Below, piece by piece: positions 35,478-44,682 of a DNA stretch of 64,000 nt. Source of the stretch: Sphingomonas sp. CROZ-RG-20F-R02-07 (GTDB lineage: Bacteria > Pseudomonadota > Alphaproteobacteria > Sphingomonadales > Sphingomonadaceae); assembly GCF_022662335.1 (NCBI RefSeq), contig NZ_JAKNQJ010000004.1:310001-374000 (forward strand), read 5' to 3'. A program made the position numbers and the translations under genes. Position 1 is the first letter of the stretch; each line of letters opens with the position of its first letter. The notes beneath the pieces were generated by a model. That model was given only the letters and a program-made list of their open reading frames with translations, had not been told where the DNA came from and did not search any database.

Positions 35478-35508
35478 GCCCGTCGGACCCCGGTCCGGCG
35501 GGCTTTTC
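35478..35508 (+). terminator. Rho-independent terminator after rpsT
   Basis: AGCCCGTCGGAC and GTCCGGCGGGCT form a 12-bp stem with one mismatch region around a short CCCG loop, followed by TTT. It ends rpsT transcription before the dnaA leader. Confidence 0.85.
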
Positions 35509-35681
35509 GCTGTCCGTGAAACACTCTCCCGGGACAAAACGAGAAACCAAGGTTTTCCCGCGATTCGTGATGCTCGCCGCGCGCATACCGCCAGAAAACC
35601 GAGTGAAACCAATGGGTTGTGAGATATCCGACGCGTTTCCTCGGCTCTGGCGCGTCAAGCCGGTTTATTTCCGAAATGTGA
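35509..35681. other. Spacer between rpsT and the dnaA promoter
   Basis: A relatively AT-rich stretch for this genome. I looked for DnaA boxes (TTATCCACA and close variants) and repeats and found none that convince; one GATTC site (a GANTC CcrM methylation target) occurs near 35560. It may contain further dnaA control sites but I see no evidence for an origin here. Confidence 0.4.
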
Positions 35682-35710
35682 CTTGATCGAACCCCCGACC
35701 CGCTCATAAC
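35682..35710 (+). promoter_or_regulatory. Candidate promoter for dnaA
   Basis: CTTGAT (35682-35687) and CATAAC (35705-35710) are 17 bases apart, close to the alphaproteobacterial sigma-70 consensus. A start near 35717 would give a 5' leader of about 140 nt before the dnaA GTG. Confidence 0.45.
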
Positions 35711-35855
35711 TGCTGCTCCGCCGCAGCGCGTTCGCGCCGCGTCACAAGACTTAGGGGCAAGTCCGAAACGGTTGCGATGCAGCCGGCGGGGGGCTGTGTG
35801 TGATCGAGAAACCCGGACCGCGTGGCACCCCCGCGCGGCCGATGATGAGGTGTGC

Positions 35856-37265
35856 GTGGCCAACTGGCAGGGATCGGCAGCGGCGTTGAGCGAGACCCAG
35901 AAGGCCTGGGCTCGTGTGCGCGCCAACCTGCGCGAATCCGCCGGGGCGCGGGTCTATGAGCAATGGCTGAAGCCGATCGAGCTGATCGATGGCGGCGAGG
36001 CCGACATGATCCGCCTGGCGCTGCCCTCGGCCTTCGTCACCAACTGGGTGCGCAACCATTATGCGGACCGGCTGCTGCTCGAATTCCGGGCGATCCTGCC
36101 ACAGATCCGCAGCGTATCGATCGAGACTCGAGTCGCGGGCCCGGCGCCGATCCGTCTCGCCATCCCCGACGACCTGCCCATGGCCGCATCGGCCCCGGCG
36201 CCGATGTCGATCCCCGAAGCGGCGGCCCGGCCCGCGGCCGAGCGCCCGCCGCTCGATTCGCGCTTCACCTTCGACCGGTTCGTGGTGGATGCCACCAACC
36301 ATGTCGCGTTCAACGCCGCCAAGGCGCTGGCCGAGCCCGGCGCGCCGCGGTTCAGCCCGCTCTATCTCCATTCGGGCACGGGGCAGGGCAAGACCCACCT
36401 TATGCACGCGATCGGCCATGCGTTTCTTGCCAGCCACCCCGATGCAGTGGTGCTGTGCATGTCGGCCGAACGATTCATGTTCGAATTCGTCTCGGCGATG
36501 CGCGCGCGCGACACGTTCGCGTTCAAGCAGCGGCTGCGCGGCGCGGACCTGCTGCTGATCGACGATCTCCAGTTCATCGCCGGCAAGGATTCGACGCAGG
36601 AGGAGTTCTTCCACACGATCAACGAGATCATGGGCGCGGGCAAGCGGCTGGTGATCTCCGCGGATCGCTGCCCGCAGGCGCTCGACGGGGTGGAGGCGCG
36701 GATCGTCGGCCGGATGGCGGCGGGCCTCGTCACCGACATCAAGCCGCCGGCGCTGCCGCTGCGCCGCGCGATCCTGACGCGCAAGCTCGTCGACATGCCG
36801 GGCGCCGCGGTTCCCGACGACGTGCTCGATCTGCTCGCAGGGCGGATCCACGCCAATATCCGCGAACTCGAAGGCGCGCTCAACCGGGTGGTCGCCTATG
36901 CGCAGCTCACCGGCGACCGGATCGACCTGGATTTCGCGGTGGCGACGCTGGGCGACGTGCTGCGCGGGGCGCAGCGCCGGGTGACGATCGACGAGATCCA
37001 GAAGCTGGTATCGCAGCATTTCGAGCTGAAGCCGCTCGATCTGGTTTCGGCGCGGCGCGCGCGCGCGGTCGCCCGCCCGCGGCAGATCGCGATGTACCTG
37101 GCCAAGCGCCTCACCACGCGCTCGCTGCCCGAGATCGGCCGCAAGTTCGGCGGCCGCGACCATTCGACCGTGATCCACGCGGTGCGCCGCATCGAGGAGC
37201 TGCGCGAGCAGGACCGCGACGTGGACAGCGCCGTCCGCGTGCTGATGCGCGAACTCGAGGGCTGA
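35856..37265 (+). CDS. dnaA: Chromosomal replication initiator protein DnaA
   Basis: The 469 residues comprise domain I (ETQKAWARVRANLRES), a very short domain II, the AAA+ domain III with Walker A GTGQGKTH (residues 174-181) and Walker B LLLIDDLQF, and domain IV with the DNA-binding signature RDHSTVIHAVRRIE. The frame is open from 35772, but GTG at 35856 has ATGAGG five bases upstream and gives a standard N-terminus. It ends 16 nt before the convergent trpS. Confidence 0.97.
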   Translation: MANWQGSAAALSETQKAWARVRANLRESAGARVYEQWLKPIELIDGGEADMIRLALPSAFVTNWVRNHYADRLLLEFRAILPQIRSVSIETRVAGPAPIRLAIPDDLPMAASAPAPMSIPEAAARPAAERPPLDSRFTFDRFVVDATNHVAFNAAKALAEPGAPRFSPLYLHSGTGQGKTHLMHAIGHAFLASHPDAVVLCMSAERFMFEFVSAMRARDTFAFKQRLRGADLLLIDDLQFIAGKDSTQEEFFHTINEIMGAGKRLVISADRCPQALDGVEARIVGRMAAGLVTDIKPPALPLRRAILTRKLVDMPGAAVPDDVLDLLAGRIHANIRELEGALNRVVAYAQLTGDRIDLDFAVATLGDVLRGAQRRVTIDEIQKLVSQHFELKPLDLVSARRARAVARPRQIAMYLAKRLTTRSLPEIGRKFGGRDHSTVIHAVRRIEELREQDRDVDSAVRVLMRELEG

Positions 37266-37281
37266 GGCCCTCGGGCGCGGC

Positions 37282-38295
37282 TCAGGTCAGCAAGCCCATC
37301 GCGTCCTGCGCTGCCCGAAGCGTCGGGGTGGCAAGCGCCCGCGCCTTCGCCGCGCCCTTGTCGAGAATGGCCTCGATCGCGCCGCGATCGTCGAGCAGGC
37401 GCACCATCTCGTCGCGGATCGGCCCCAGCGTCGCGACGGCGAGATCGGCGAGCGCGGGCTTGAACGCGCCGAACCCTTGCCCGGCGAACTGCTCCACCAC
37501 CGCCTGCGGCGTCCGGTCGGCGAGTGCGGCGTAGATCGTCACCAGGTTGCGCGCCTCGGGCCGGTCGGCGAGCGCCTCCCAGCTGTCGGGCAACGCCTCG
37601 GGGTCGGTCTTCGCCTTGCGGAACTTGTCGGCGATGGTGTCATCGCTGTCGATCAGCTTCACCACCGATTGCTCGGACGGGTTGGACTTGGACATCTTGG
37701 AGGACGCATCGCGCAGCGACATGATGCGCGGCGCGGCGGCGCTCACCAGCGGCTCGGGCAGCGTGAACAACCCGGTCGCATAGTCCGCGTTGAACTTCGT
37801 CGCGATATCGCGCGCCAGCTCCAGATGCTGTTTCTGGTCCTCGCCCACCGGCACATGCGTGGCGTTGTAGAGCAGCACGTCGGCCGCCATCAGCACCGGA
37901 TAGTCGTAGAGGCCGATGCTCGCGCCCTCGCGGTTCTTGCCCGCCTTGTCCTTGAACTGCGTCATGCGGTTCAGCCAGCCGACGCGGGCGACGTTGTTGA
38001 GCAGCCAGGTGAGTTCGCTGTGCGCGGGCACGCGCGTCTGGTTGAACAGGATCGAGCGATCGGGATCGATCCCCGCCGCCACCAGCGTCGCGGTCATCTC
38101 GATCGTCTGCGCGCGCAGGTCGGCGGGCGCGATCCATTCGGTCAGGCCGTGAAGATCGGCGATGAAATACAGCGTCTCGCCGCCGGACGCCTGAACCTGG
38201 TCCTGCATCGCGACCCATTGTTTCACCGCACCAAGATAATTGCCGAGGTGGAGATTGCCGGTGGGCTTGATGCCCGAAACGACGCGCTGGGTCAT
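37282..38295 (-). CDS. trpS: Tryptophanyl-tRNA synthetase
   Basis: A 337-residue class I synthetase with the HIGH-type motif GNLHLGNYLGA, DLHGLT, the TrpRS region GEDQKQHLELARDIA and the KMSKS motif SSKMSKSNPSEQS. Length is normal. Its ATG overlaps the murJ stop (ATGA), so it is translationally coupled to murJ, a common arrangement in alphaproteobacteria. Confidence 0.97.
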   Translation of the reverse strand: MTQRVVSGIKPTGNLHLGNYLGAVKQWVAMQDQVQASGGETLYFIADLHGLTEWIAPADLRAQTIEMTATLVAAGIDPDRSILFNQTRVPAHSELTWLLNNVARVGWLNRMTQFKDKAGKNREGASIGLYDYPVLMAADVLLYNATHVPVGEDQKQHLELARDIATKFNADYATGLFTLPEPLVSAAAPRIMSLRDASSKMSKSNPSEQSVVKLIDSDDTIADKFRKAKTDPEALPDSWEALADRPEARNLVTIYAALADRTPQAVVEQFAGQGFGAFKPALADLAVATLGPIRDEMVRLLDDRGAIEAILDKGAAKARALATPTLRAAQDAMGLLT

Positions 38296-39863
38296 GACGA
38301 TCGGCTCTTGCGCTGGAGGAGGGTGTGGATGTCGCCGAGGCGGAACGCGCCCGTCGCCAGCGTCGCGATCGCATAGACGACGCCGCCGGTGGTGACGAGC
38401 ACGAGCATCGCGCCCCAGCGTTCGATGCTGCGCCCGGTGACGAAGGGCTGGAACAGCGTATCGAGGAAATACATCGCCACGCCCATCAGCAGCGCGGCCA
38501 CCAGCAGCCGCCACGCGCGCCGCACCAGCCGCGCATCGGGGGCGAAATGGCCGCGCGCGACGAGCGTGCGGTAGAGCAGGACGACGTTCACCGTGCTGGC
38601 GATTGCGGTCGCCAGCGGAGGACCCATATGCTTGAGCGGCACGATGAAGGCGAGGTTGAGGACCAGGTTCACCGCCATCGATGCCATCGCGTAGCGCACC
38701 GGCGTCCTGGTGTCCGAACGCGCATAATAGCCAGGCGTCAGGACCTTCACGAGAATGTAGGACGGCAGCCCGATCGAGAAGGCGGCGAGCGCCTGTGCGG
38801 TGTAGATGCCGTTCTGCGCGGTAAAATGGCCGTGCTGGAACAGCGCCGCGACGATCGGCCGGCCGCACACGATCAGCGCGACCGTGGCGGGCAGGGTGAG
38901 GAACAGCGCGAGCTCCATGCCGCGATTCTGCGTCTCCATCGCCTCGCGCTCCTCGCCCCGGCCGAGCTGGCGCGAGATGGTGGGCAGCAGCACGGTGCCA
39001 AGCCCGATGCCGATCAGTCCGAGGGGAAGCTGGTTCAGCCGGTCGGCATAATAGATGTACGACACCGATCCGTGCGCCAGGAACGCGGCGGTGAGCGCGG
39101 TCGAGATGACGAGGTTGATCTGAACCGCGCCTGCGCCCGCCGCCGCCGGCCAGATCAGCTTCAGCAGGTGGCGCACGTCCGCATCGAGCCGCGGCAGCCG
39201 CAGATGCAGCGTCACGCCCGCGCGCCTGCAGGCATACCAGAGCCAGAGGAGTTGGAGCATGCCCGAGACCGTCACCGCGATCGCCTGGTTGCGCGCGGTC
39301 AGCAGCGGCTCGCCATGGAACAGCAGCAGCGCGGCGATCAGCGTCGCGTTCAGCAGGATGGGCGCCGCCGCCGCGATCCAGAAGCGGTGGAGCGAATTGA
39401 GGATGCCGCCCAGCAGCGAGACGAGGCTGATGAGCAGCAGATAGGGAAAGGTGATCCGCGACAGCCCGACCGCAAAGGCGAATTGGTCGTGGCCCACATG
39501 GTTGAAGCCGCCGGTCAGCGCCCAGGTGACGGGCCAGGCGGCGAGTTCCATCACGACCGTCATCAGGATCAGGACGGGCAGCAGCACCGACAGCGCGCGT
39601 TCGGCAAACGAGATGCCGTCGACAAGGCCGTTGCCCGCCGGGTCACCCACCTTGCGGTTGAAGAGCGGGATGAACGCCGCCGAGAACGCGCCTTCCGCAA
39701 ACAGAGCGCGGAACATGTTGGGGAGGCGAAACGCGATCTGGAACGCGTCCGAGGCGAAGTTCGCGCCCATGTAGCGCGCGAACAGCGAATCGCGGATGAG
39801 CCCCAGCACGCGGCTGGCGAGCGTCAGCCCGCCGACCGATCCGAGCGCGCGGTTGAGGTTCAT
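38292..39863 (-). CDS. murJ: Lipid II flippase MurJ
   Basis: The 523-residue MATE-like membrane protein moves lipid II across the inner membrane. It has about 14 helices, the start SVGGLTLASRVLGLIRDSLFARY, and the conserved FRLPNMFRALFAEGAFSAAFIP segment with charged residues inside the central cavity. The start MNLNRALGSVGG at 39863 is the family start. It lies 22 nt after secB and overlaps trpS by 4 nt. Confidence 0.97.
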   Translation of the reverse strand: MNLNRALGSVGGLTLASRVLGLIRDSLFARYMGANFASDAFQIAFRLPNMFRALFAEGAFSAAFIPLFNRKVGDPAGNGLVDGISFAERALSVLLPVLILMTVVMELAAWPVTWALTGGFNHVGHDQFAFAVGLSRITFPYLLLISLVSLLGGILNSLHRFWIAAAAPILLNATLIAALLLFHGEPLLTARNQAIAVTVSGMLQLLWLWYACRRAGVTLHLRLPRLDADVRHLLKLIWPAAAGAGAVQINLVISTALTAAFLAHGSVSYIYYADRLNQLPLGLIGIGLGTVLLPTISRQLGRGEEREAMETQNRGMELALFLTLPATVALIVCGRPIVAALFQHGHFTAQNGIYTAQALAAFSIGLPSYILVKVLTPGYYARSDTRTPVRYAMASMAVNLVLNLAFIVPLKHMGPPLATAIASTVNVVLLYRTLVARGHFAPDARLVRRAWRLLVAALLMGVAMYFLDTLFQPFVTGRSIERWGAMLVLVTTGGVVYAIATLATGAFRLGDIHTLLQRKSRSS

Positions 39864-39885
39864 CGGGCCGTCCGCGCGCGTCCGT

Positions 39886-40392
39886 TCAGGCCTGGCCGAA
39901 ACCGGCGACGTTGGGCTGCGCGCCCTCGGACTGCTGGACGTAGAGCTGGGCGAAATCGATCGGCTCGAGCAGCAGCGGCGGGAAGCCGCCGTCGCGCACG
40001 CAATCGGCGAGCACGCGGCGCGCGAACGGGAACAGCAGGCGCGGCGCCTCGCCCAGCAGGAAGGGCTGGACATGCTCGGCCGGGATGTTGCGCAGCCCGA
40101 ACAGCCCCGCATAGGACAGATCGACGATGAACGCGACCTGGCCCTCGCCCTCGGCGCGCACCTCGATCTTCAGCGTCACCTCGTGCACCTCCTCGCCCAC
40201 CTGCGCGGCGGCGATGTTGAACTGCACGTCGATCCCCGGTGCGGTCTGGCTCTGGTAGATGGCGGGTGCGTTCGGATTCTCGAACGACAGGTCCTTCACG
40301 TACTGCGAGATCAGGCCGGCGGCCGGGCCGGTGTCCTCGCCATTGGCGAAGGGCTGGTCCACCACGTTCATGCCGGTGTTCTGGTCGTCCAT
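39886..40392 (-). CDS. secB: Protein-export chaperone SecB
   Basis: SecB holds precursor proteins unfolded and delivers them to SecA. The 168-residue protein contains the core QYVKDLSFENPNAP, EVTLKIEVRAEGEGQVAFIVDLSYAGLF and the C-terminal FPPLLLEPIDFAQLY. The ATG at 40392 has AGGACT about 8-13 nt upstream; the upstream in-frame extension to 40593 is not family-like. It heads the secB-murJ-trpS group. Confidence 0.96.
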   Translation of the reverse strand: MDDQNTGMNVVDQPFANGEDTGPAAGLISQYVKDLSFENPNAPAIYQSQTAPGIDVQFNIAAAQVGEEVHEVTLKIEVRAEGEGQVAFIVDLSYAGLFGLRNIPAEHVQPFLLGEAPRLLFPFARRVLADCVRDGGFPPLLLEPIDFAQLYVQQSEGAQPNVAGFGQA

Positions 40393-40594
40393 CGCATCGA
40401 GTCCTTGGGTGATCGGGTGGAGGGAACGAAGCGGCATCGTCGCGCGTCCGGTTCCCGTTGGATGATCTGGCGCGTAGCAGCGCGCCGGGGACGTTTCAAC
40501 GGCAAGCCGATTGCGCGATCGCGCTGGCGCTGGGCCAACGGGTTTGAATAGCGGCGCCGTTTCGCCTATATCGGTATGCAAGATCGGAGGCACG

Positions 40595-41242
40595 GTGTTC
40601 TTTGTAGTCCTTCTCGCGATGGTGGCGGGGTTCCTGGCGCTTCGCCTCTATGGCGTGCTCGGCAAGCGTACCGGCCATGAGCAGCAGCCGCTGCCGCGTG
40701 CCGCCGAGGATCGCGGTGTCGCGATCGCGGTGCCGCGCACCGTCGACATGGTGCCCGAGGCGCGCGAACCCGCCAACCGCAACATCGACCCCAGGGCCGA
40801 AGCCGGGCTGCGTGCGATCGTCGCGGGCGAGCCCGGCTTCGACGTCGCCCAGTTTCTCGGCGGCGCGCAGGCCGCGTACCGCATGGTGCTCGAAGCGTTC
40901 TGGAAGGGCGACGACGCGGCGCTCGCCGAACTCGCCCAGCCCGATGTTCGCGCGGCCTTTGCCGATGCGATCGCGGCGCGCGAGGCGGCGGGCGAAGTGC
41001 TCGACAACCGGCTCGTCACGATCGAGCGCGCGATGATCGTCGATGCGGGCCTTTCGGGCCGCGAAGCGCGGATCACGGTGCGCTTCGATGCCGACATCGC
41101 CGCGGTGACTCGCGATTCGGACGGCATGCTGCTGGCCGGGTCGCTGACCGACGCGGTCGCCACGCATGATCTGTGGACCTTCGCGCGGACGCTCAAGAGC
41201 AGCGATCCGAACTGGAAGCTCGCCGACACCGATGAGGCCTGA
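40595..41242 (+). CDS. Tim44/TimA-like domain protein, inner-membrane anchored
   Basis: This 215-residue protein starts at a GTG preceded by GGAGG at 40587-40591. It has an N-terminal membrane helix (VFFVVLLAMVAGFLALRLYGVLG) and a C-terminal Tim44-like domain with FLGGAQAAYRMVLEAFWKGDDAALAEL and DLWTFAR..KSSDPNWKL, the hallmark tail. Alphaproteobacterial TimA proteins resemble the mitochondrial import subunit Tim44; their bacterial role is uncertain. It overlaps mltA by 11 nt and, in sphingomonads, usually precedes mltA and an Smr protein. Confidence 0.92.
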   Translation: MFFVVLLAMVAGFLALRLYGVLGKRTGHEQQPLPRAAEDRGVAIAVPRTVDMVPEAREPANRNIDPRAEAGLRAIVAGEPGFDVAQFLGGAQAAYRMVLEAFWKGDDAALAELAQPDVRAAFADAIAAREAAGEVLDNRLVTIERAMIVDAGLSGREARITVRFDADIAAVTRDSDGMLLAGSLTDAVATHDLWTFARTLKSSDPNWKLADTDEA

Positions 41243-42560
41243 GGCCGTGCGGCCTGTGCGGATCGTGGCGGCCACGGCGATGGCGCTCGCGCTCGCCGCG
41301 TGCGGTGGCCGGATCGTCCCGCCCTCCACCGATTCCCGCACCGTCGCGCGCTCGCCGCGGCTCCCCTATCGGACCGGGGCCGAACGCGCGGGCACGCCCG
41401 TCGCGCGCGCGCCGATCGTTCCGTCGACCCCCATGACCGCAACGCCCGTCGTTCCCGTCGTGGGCGCCGGCACCGCGTTTGCGGCGGGGGTCGTCGCCGG
41501 GCCACCCGTGGCGTCGCTGCCGATCGACGAGCGCCAGGCCGCAGGAACGGTGACAGCCTTCGCATTATCCTGCCCCGGGCTGATGCGCCGAACGGATGCG
41601 TCGGGCCTGACGCGCGGCGCGGACTGGCAGGGTGCCTGCGCGGCCGCCGCCGCGGTCCAGCCGGGCGGTGCGCGGGCGTTTCTCGCGCAATGGTTCGAGA
41701 CGGTGCAGGTTGGTGACGGCCGTGCCTTCGCGACTGGCTATTACGAGCCCGAGATCGCCGCGTCGCGCGATCGGCGCCAGGGGTATGACGTGCCGATCTA
41801 TGGCCGGCCGGACGATCTGGTCGATGTCGATCTCGGCCAGTTCGCCGCCGATCTGAAGGGCCGCAAGATTCGCGGCCGCGTCGATCGCACCAATTTCGTG
41901 CCCTATTATGATCGCAGCCAGATCGAGCGCGGCGCGCTGGACGGACGCGCGCCGGTGATCGCCTGGGGCGCGGATCCCGCTGCGGTGTTCTTCCTCCAGA
42001 TCCAGGGCTCGGGCCGGTTGCGGCTGCCCGACGGCGCGATCCTGCGGGTCGGCTATGCTACGCAGAACGGGCGCGATTATACCGGCATCGGATCGCTGAT
42101 GAAGGCGCGCGGGCTGCTCGGCCCGGGACAGTCGTCGATGCAGGGGATCGTCGCCTGGCTCCACGCGCACCCGACCGAGGGTGCGGCGCTGATGGACGAG
42201 AATCGCAGCTTCGTCTTCTTCCGCCAGATCGACGGCGCTCCGCGGGGTGCGCTCGGCTATGCGGTGACCGGCGGCGTCAGCGCGGCGGCGGATCCCAAAT
42301 TCGTGCCGCTCGGGGCGCCGGTCTATCTCTCGCTCGACCGCGCGGACGCGACGGGCCTGTGGGTCGCGCAGGATACCGGCGGCGCGATCAAGGGCGCGAA
42401 CCGCTTCGACACTTTCTGGGGTGCGGGCGCGCAGGCCGAGGCGATCGCGGGCGGCATGGCCGGGCGCGGCACCGCGTTCCTGCTGCTGCCGATCGGCACG
42501 CTGGCCCGCGCGAGCGGCGGCTATCCGGGAGGGTCGGCGGGTGCGCCCGCTCCACGCTGA
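41232..42560 (+). CDS. mltA: Membrane-bound lytic murein transglycosylase A (lipoprotein)
   Basis: The 442-residue product has a lipoprotein signal (VAATAMALALAAC), a Pro/Ala-rich spacer, an MltA beta-barrel domain (TGYYEPEIAASRDRR, PVIAWGADPAAVFFLQIQGSG, VGYATQNGRDYTGIG) and a 3D domain with the catalytic Asp region VAQDTGGAIKGANRFDTFWG. It cleaves glycan strands to 1,6-anhydro ends, whose sugars AnmK (3263-4348) can recycle. The start at 41232 lies inside the end of the Tim44-like gene. Confidence 0.95.
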   Translation: MRPEAVRPVRIVAATAMALALAACGGRIVPPSTDSRTVARSPRLPYRTGAERAGTPVARAPIVPSTPMTATPVVPVVGAGTAFAAGVVAGPPVASLPIDERQAAGTVTAFALSCPGLMRRTDASGLTRGADWQGACAAAAAVQPGGARAFLAQWFETVQVGDGRAFATGYYEPEIAASRDRRQGYDVPIYGRPDDLVDVDLGQFAADLKGRKIRGRVDRTNFVPYYDRSQIERGALDGRAPVIAWGADPAAVFFLQIQGSGRLRLPDGAILRVGYATQNGRDYTGIGSLMKARGLLGPGQSSMQGIVAWLHAHPTEGAALMDENRSFVFFRQIDGAPRGALGYAVTGGVSAAADPKFVPLGAPVYLSLDRADATGLWVAQDTGGAIKGANRFDTFWGAGAQAEAIAGGMAGRGTAFLLLPIGTLARASGGYPGGSAGAPAPR

Positions 42561-43098
42561 CGAGGCGCAGCTCTGGGCGCGCGTGATGGCGAGCGTCCGT
42601 CCGCTCCGCCCGGCCGCGCCGACGCCCGCACCTGTCGTGGCCACGCCGGCCAAACCCGAAAAGCCGCCCAAGGCCAAGGCCATCCGCACCCCCGTGGTGC
42701 CCGCGCCGCCGCCGCTCGCCAAGGCGCCACCGCGCGCGCCGCGCCCCGGCGTCACGCTCGACGGCGGCTGGGACAAAAGGCTGACCAAGGGCGCGGTGGT
42801 GCCCGATACCGCGATCGACCTTCACGGCCATACGCTCGCCTCGGCGCACGCGTTGCTCGATGCGGGGCTCGATCGCGCGATCGGCAATGGCGACCGCGTG
42901 CTGCTGCTCGTCACCGGCAAGCCGCCGCGGCCCGAAAGCGAACGCCCGCATGCGCGCGGCGCGATTCGCGCGGCGGTGCAGGATTGGCTGATGGCGTCGC
43001 GCCACGCCGGGCGGATCGCGGCGGTGCGCGGCGCGCATCCGCGGCATGGCGGGCAGGGCGCGCTCTACATCATTCTGCGGCGGTCGCGCGGCGGATGA
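42541..43098 (+). CDS. Smr-domain protein (putative endonuclease)
   Basis: A 185-residue protein with a Pro/Ala/Lys-rich N-terminal half and a C-terminal Smr domain: DLHGHTLASAHALL, VLLLVTGKP, and HPRHGGQGALYIILRR. Smr domains nick DNA or cleave RNA; bacterial stand-alone SmrA-like proteins act in mRNA or ribosome rescue. The start is GTG at 42541 with GGGAGGG 7 nt upstream, overlapping mltA by 20 nt. Its 3' end overlaps the convergent dapE by 29 nt. Confidence 0.92.
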   Translation: MRPLHADEAQLWARVMASVRPLRPAAPTPAPVVATPAKPEKPPKAKAIRTPVVPAPPPLAKAPPRAPRPGVTLDGGWDKRLTKGAVVPDTAIDLHGHTLASAHALLDAGLDRAIGNGDRVLLLVTGKPPRPESERPHARGAIRAAVQDWLMASRHAGRIAAVRGAHPRHGGQGALYIILRRSRGG

Positions 43099-44203
43099 TG
43101 CCTTCGTAGATATCGGCGAGCGCGCGCAGGTCGGCGATCGCCACTGCCTCGTCCACCTTGTGCATCGTTGCGTTGACCAGCCCGAACTCCACCGTCGGGC
43201 ACAGCTTCGATAGGAAGCGCGCGTCCGACGTGCCGCCGGTGGTGGACAGTTCGGGCGTGATCCCGGTGCGTTCGGCGATCGCCTCGGCGACGATCGTGGA
43301 CAGCATGCCCGGCGCCGTCAGGAACGCCTCGCCCGACACCCGGCCGGTGACGACCGCGTCGGGCGCGTATTGCAGCGCGAGTTCGCGAATCCGCGTCACC
43401 AGCGCCTCGCCCGACTGTTCGTCGTTGAAGCGGATGCTGATCCGCGCCGAGCCGCGCGCCGGGATGACGTTGTGCGCCGGATTGCCCACGGTGATGTCGG
43501 TGATCTCGATATTGGACGGCTGGAACCAGCCATTGCCCAAATCGAGCACCAGCGCATCGATCGCGGCGAGCAGCGCCACCAGCCGGGGAATCGGGTTGTC
43601 GGCGAGCAGCGGATAGGCGACATGGCCCTGCCGGCCCGTCACGGCGATCGTGATGTTCACCGATCCGCGCCGCCCGATCTTGATCGTGTCGCCCAGCTTG
43701 TGCGCCGAGGTCGGTTCGCCGACGAGGCACAGGGCAGGCGCGATCCCGCGCGCGGCCATGCGTTCGATCAGCACCGGCGTGCCAAAAGTGGCGGGCCCTT
43801 CCTCGTCGCCGGTGACGATCAGGCCGAGCGTGCCCGCGTCGCTCCGCGCGGCGGCGGCCACGAACGCCGCCACCGCGCCCTTCATATCCACCGCGCCGCG
43901 GCCATAGAGCAGGTCGCCGCGGATCGTGCCGTCCGCCACGCTCCAGCCCTCGCCCGGCGGCACCACGTCGAGATGCCCGGCAAAGGCGAGATGCGGCCCG
44001 GCGCCCGCCCGCACCGCCAGCAGATTCTCGACCGGGCCATCGGGCGCGTCGCCGGTTACGAACCGGTCGACCGCAAAGCCGATGGGCCGCAGCGCCCCCT
44101 CCAATAGGTCGAACACCGCCCCCCGCGCCGGCGTGACGCTCTCGGCCCGCAGCAGCGCCTGGGCCAGCGACAGGGGATCGGTTATCGAGGCGGCATCCGT
44201 CAT
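43070..44203 (-). CDS. dapE: Succinyl-diaminopimelate desuccinylase
   Basis: DapE releases L,L-DAP from its succinylated form in lysine and peptidoglycan synthesis. The 377 residues (M20 family) show zinc ligands in FAGHLDVVPPG, GRGAVDMKG and TGDEEGPA, with LVGEPTS and SARISIRFND following. The start at 44203 is only 11 bp from the divergent cupin gene. An alternative ATG at 44215 would overlap that gene's start. No Shine-Dalgarno is evident for either. Confidence 0.95.
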   Translation of the reverse strand: MTDAASITDPLSLAQALLRAESVTPARGAVFDLLEGALRPIGFAVDRFVTGDAPDGPVENLLAVRAGAGPHLAFAGHLDVVPPGEGWSVADGTIRGDLLYGRGAVDMKGAVAAFVAAAARSDAGTLGLIVTGDEEGPATFGTPVLIERMAARGIAPALCLVGEPTSAHKLGDTIKIGRRGSVNITIAVTGRQGHVAYPLLADNPIPRLVALLAAIDALVLDLGNGWFQPSNIEITDITVGNPAHNVIPARGSARISIRFNDEQSGEALVTRIRELALQYAPDAVVTGRVSGEAFLTAPGMLSTIVAEAIAERTGITPELSTTGGTSDARFLSKLCPTVEFGLVNATMHKVDEAVAIADLRALADIYEGIIRRATAAE

Positions 44204-44214
44204 GGGAGGTGGCA

Positions 44215-44676
44215 TTGCCCAAGCTCGATCTGGACACAATCCCGCAGACCACCGCGACCGGCTATCCGGCGGAATATGCAGCCCCCGTGGCGGGGCGCCA
44301 TTATCGCCGGCTCGCGCCCGTGGCGGGGCTGACGCAGATGGGCGCGAGCCATGTCGTGCTGGAGCCCGGCGCCTGGTCGTCGCTGCGCCACTGGCACGAC
44401 GGCGAGGACGAGATGGTGGTGATGCTGGCAGGCGAGGCGCTGCTGGTGGACGATGACGGCGAGCATGCGATGCGCGCGGGCGACGTCGCGGCCTTCCCCG
44501 CGGGCAGCCCCAACGGCCATCATCTGCGCAACACCGGCACCGGACCCTGCGTCTTCGTCGCGATCGGGGCGGGGCCGGCCAGGGGCGGCGGCTACTCCGA
44601 TATCGACCTGATCTTCACCGCCGACGGCCGCTATTGCCACAAGGACGGCCGCGATTACGGCACGACGCGGGTCTGA
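44215..44676 (+). CDS. Cupin-domain protein
   Basis: The 153-residue protein has a single cupin barrel. Motif 1 contains LRHWHDGEDEMVVMLAGEA with two His and a Glu, and motif 2 is GDVAAFPAGSPNGHHL, so it probably binds a metal. TTG at 44215 is preferred because GGGAGG ends 5 nt before it; a GTG at 44209 overlaps that site. It may be an enzyme or a ligand-binding protein; nothing nearby identifies the substrate. Confidence 0.85.
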   Translation: MPKLDLDTIPQTTATGYPAEYAAPVAGRHYRRLAPVAGLTQMGASHVVLEPGAWSSLRHWHDGEDEMVVMLAGEALLVDDDGEHAMRAGDVAAFPAGSPNGHHLRNTGTGPCVFVAIGAGPARGGGYSDIDLIFTADGRYCHKDGRDYGTTRV

Positions 44677-44682
44677 GGCGGA

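Noticed and set aside
35452..35855. Replication origin next to dnaA
   Set aside because: No cluster of DnaA boxes, no AT-rich unwinding repeats. In many alphaproteobacteria oriC is not beside dnaA.
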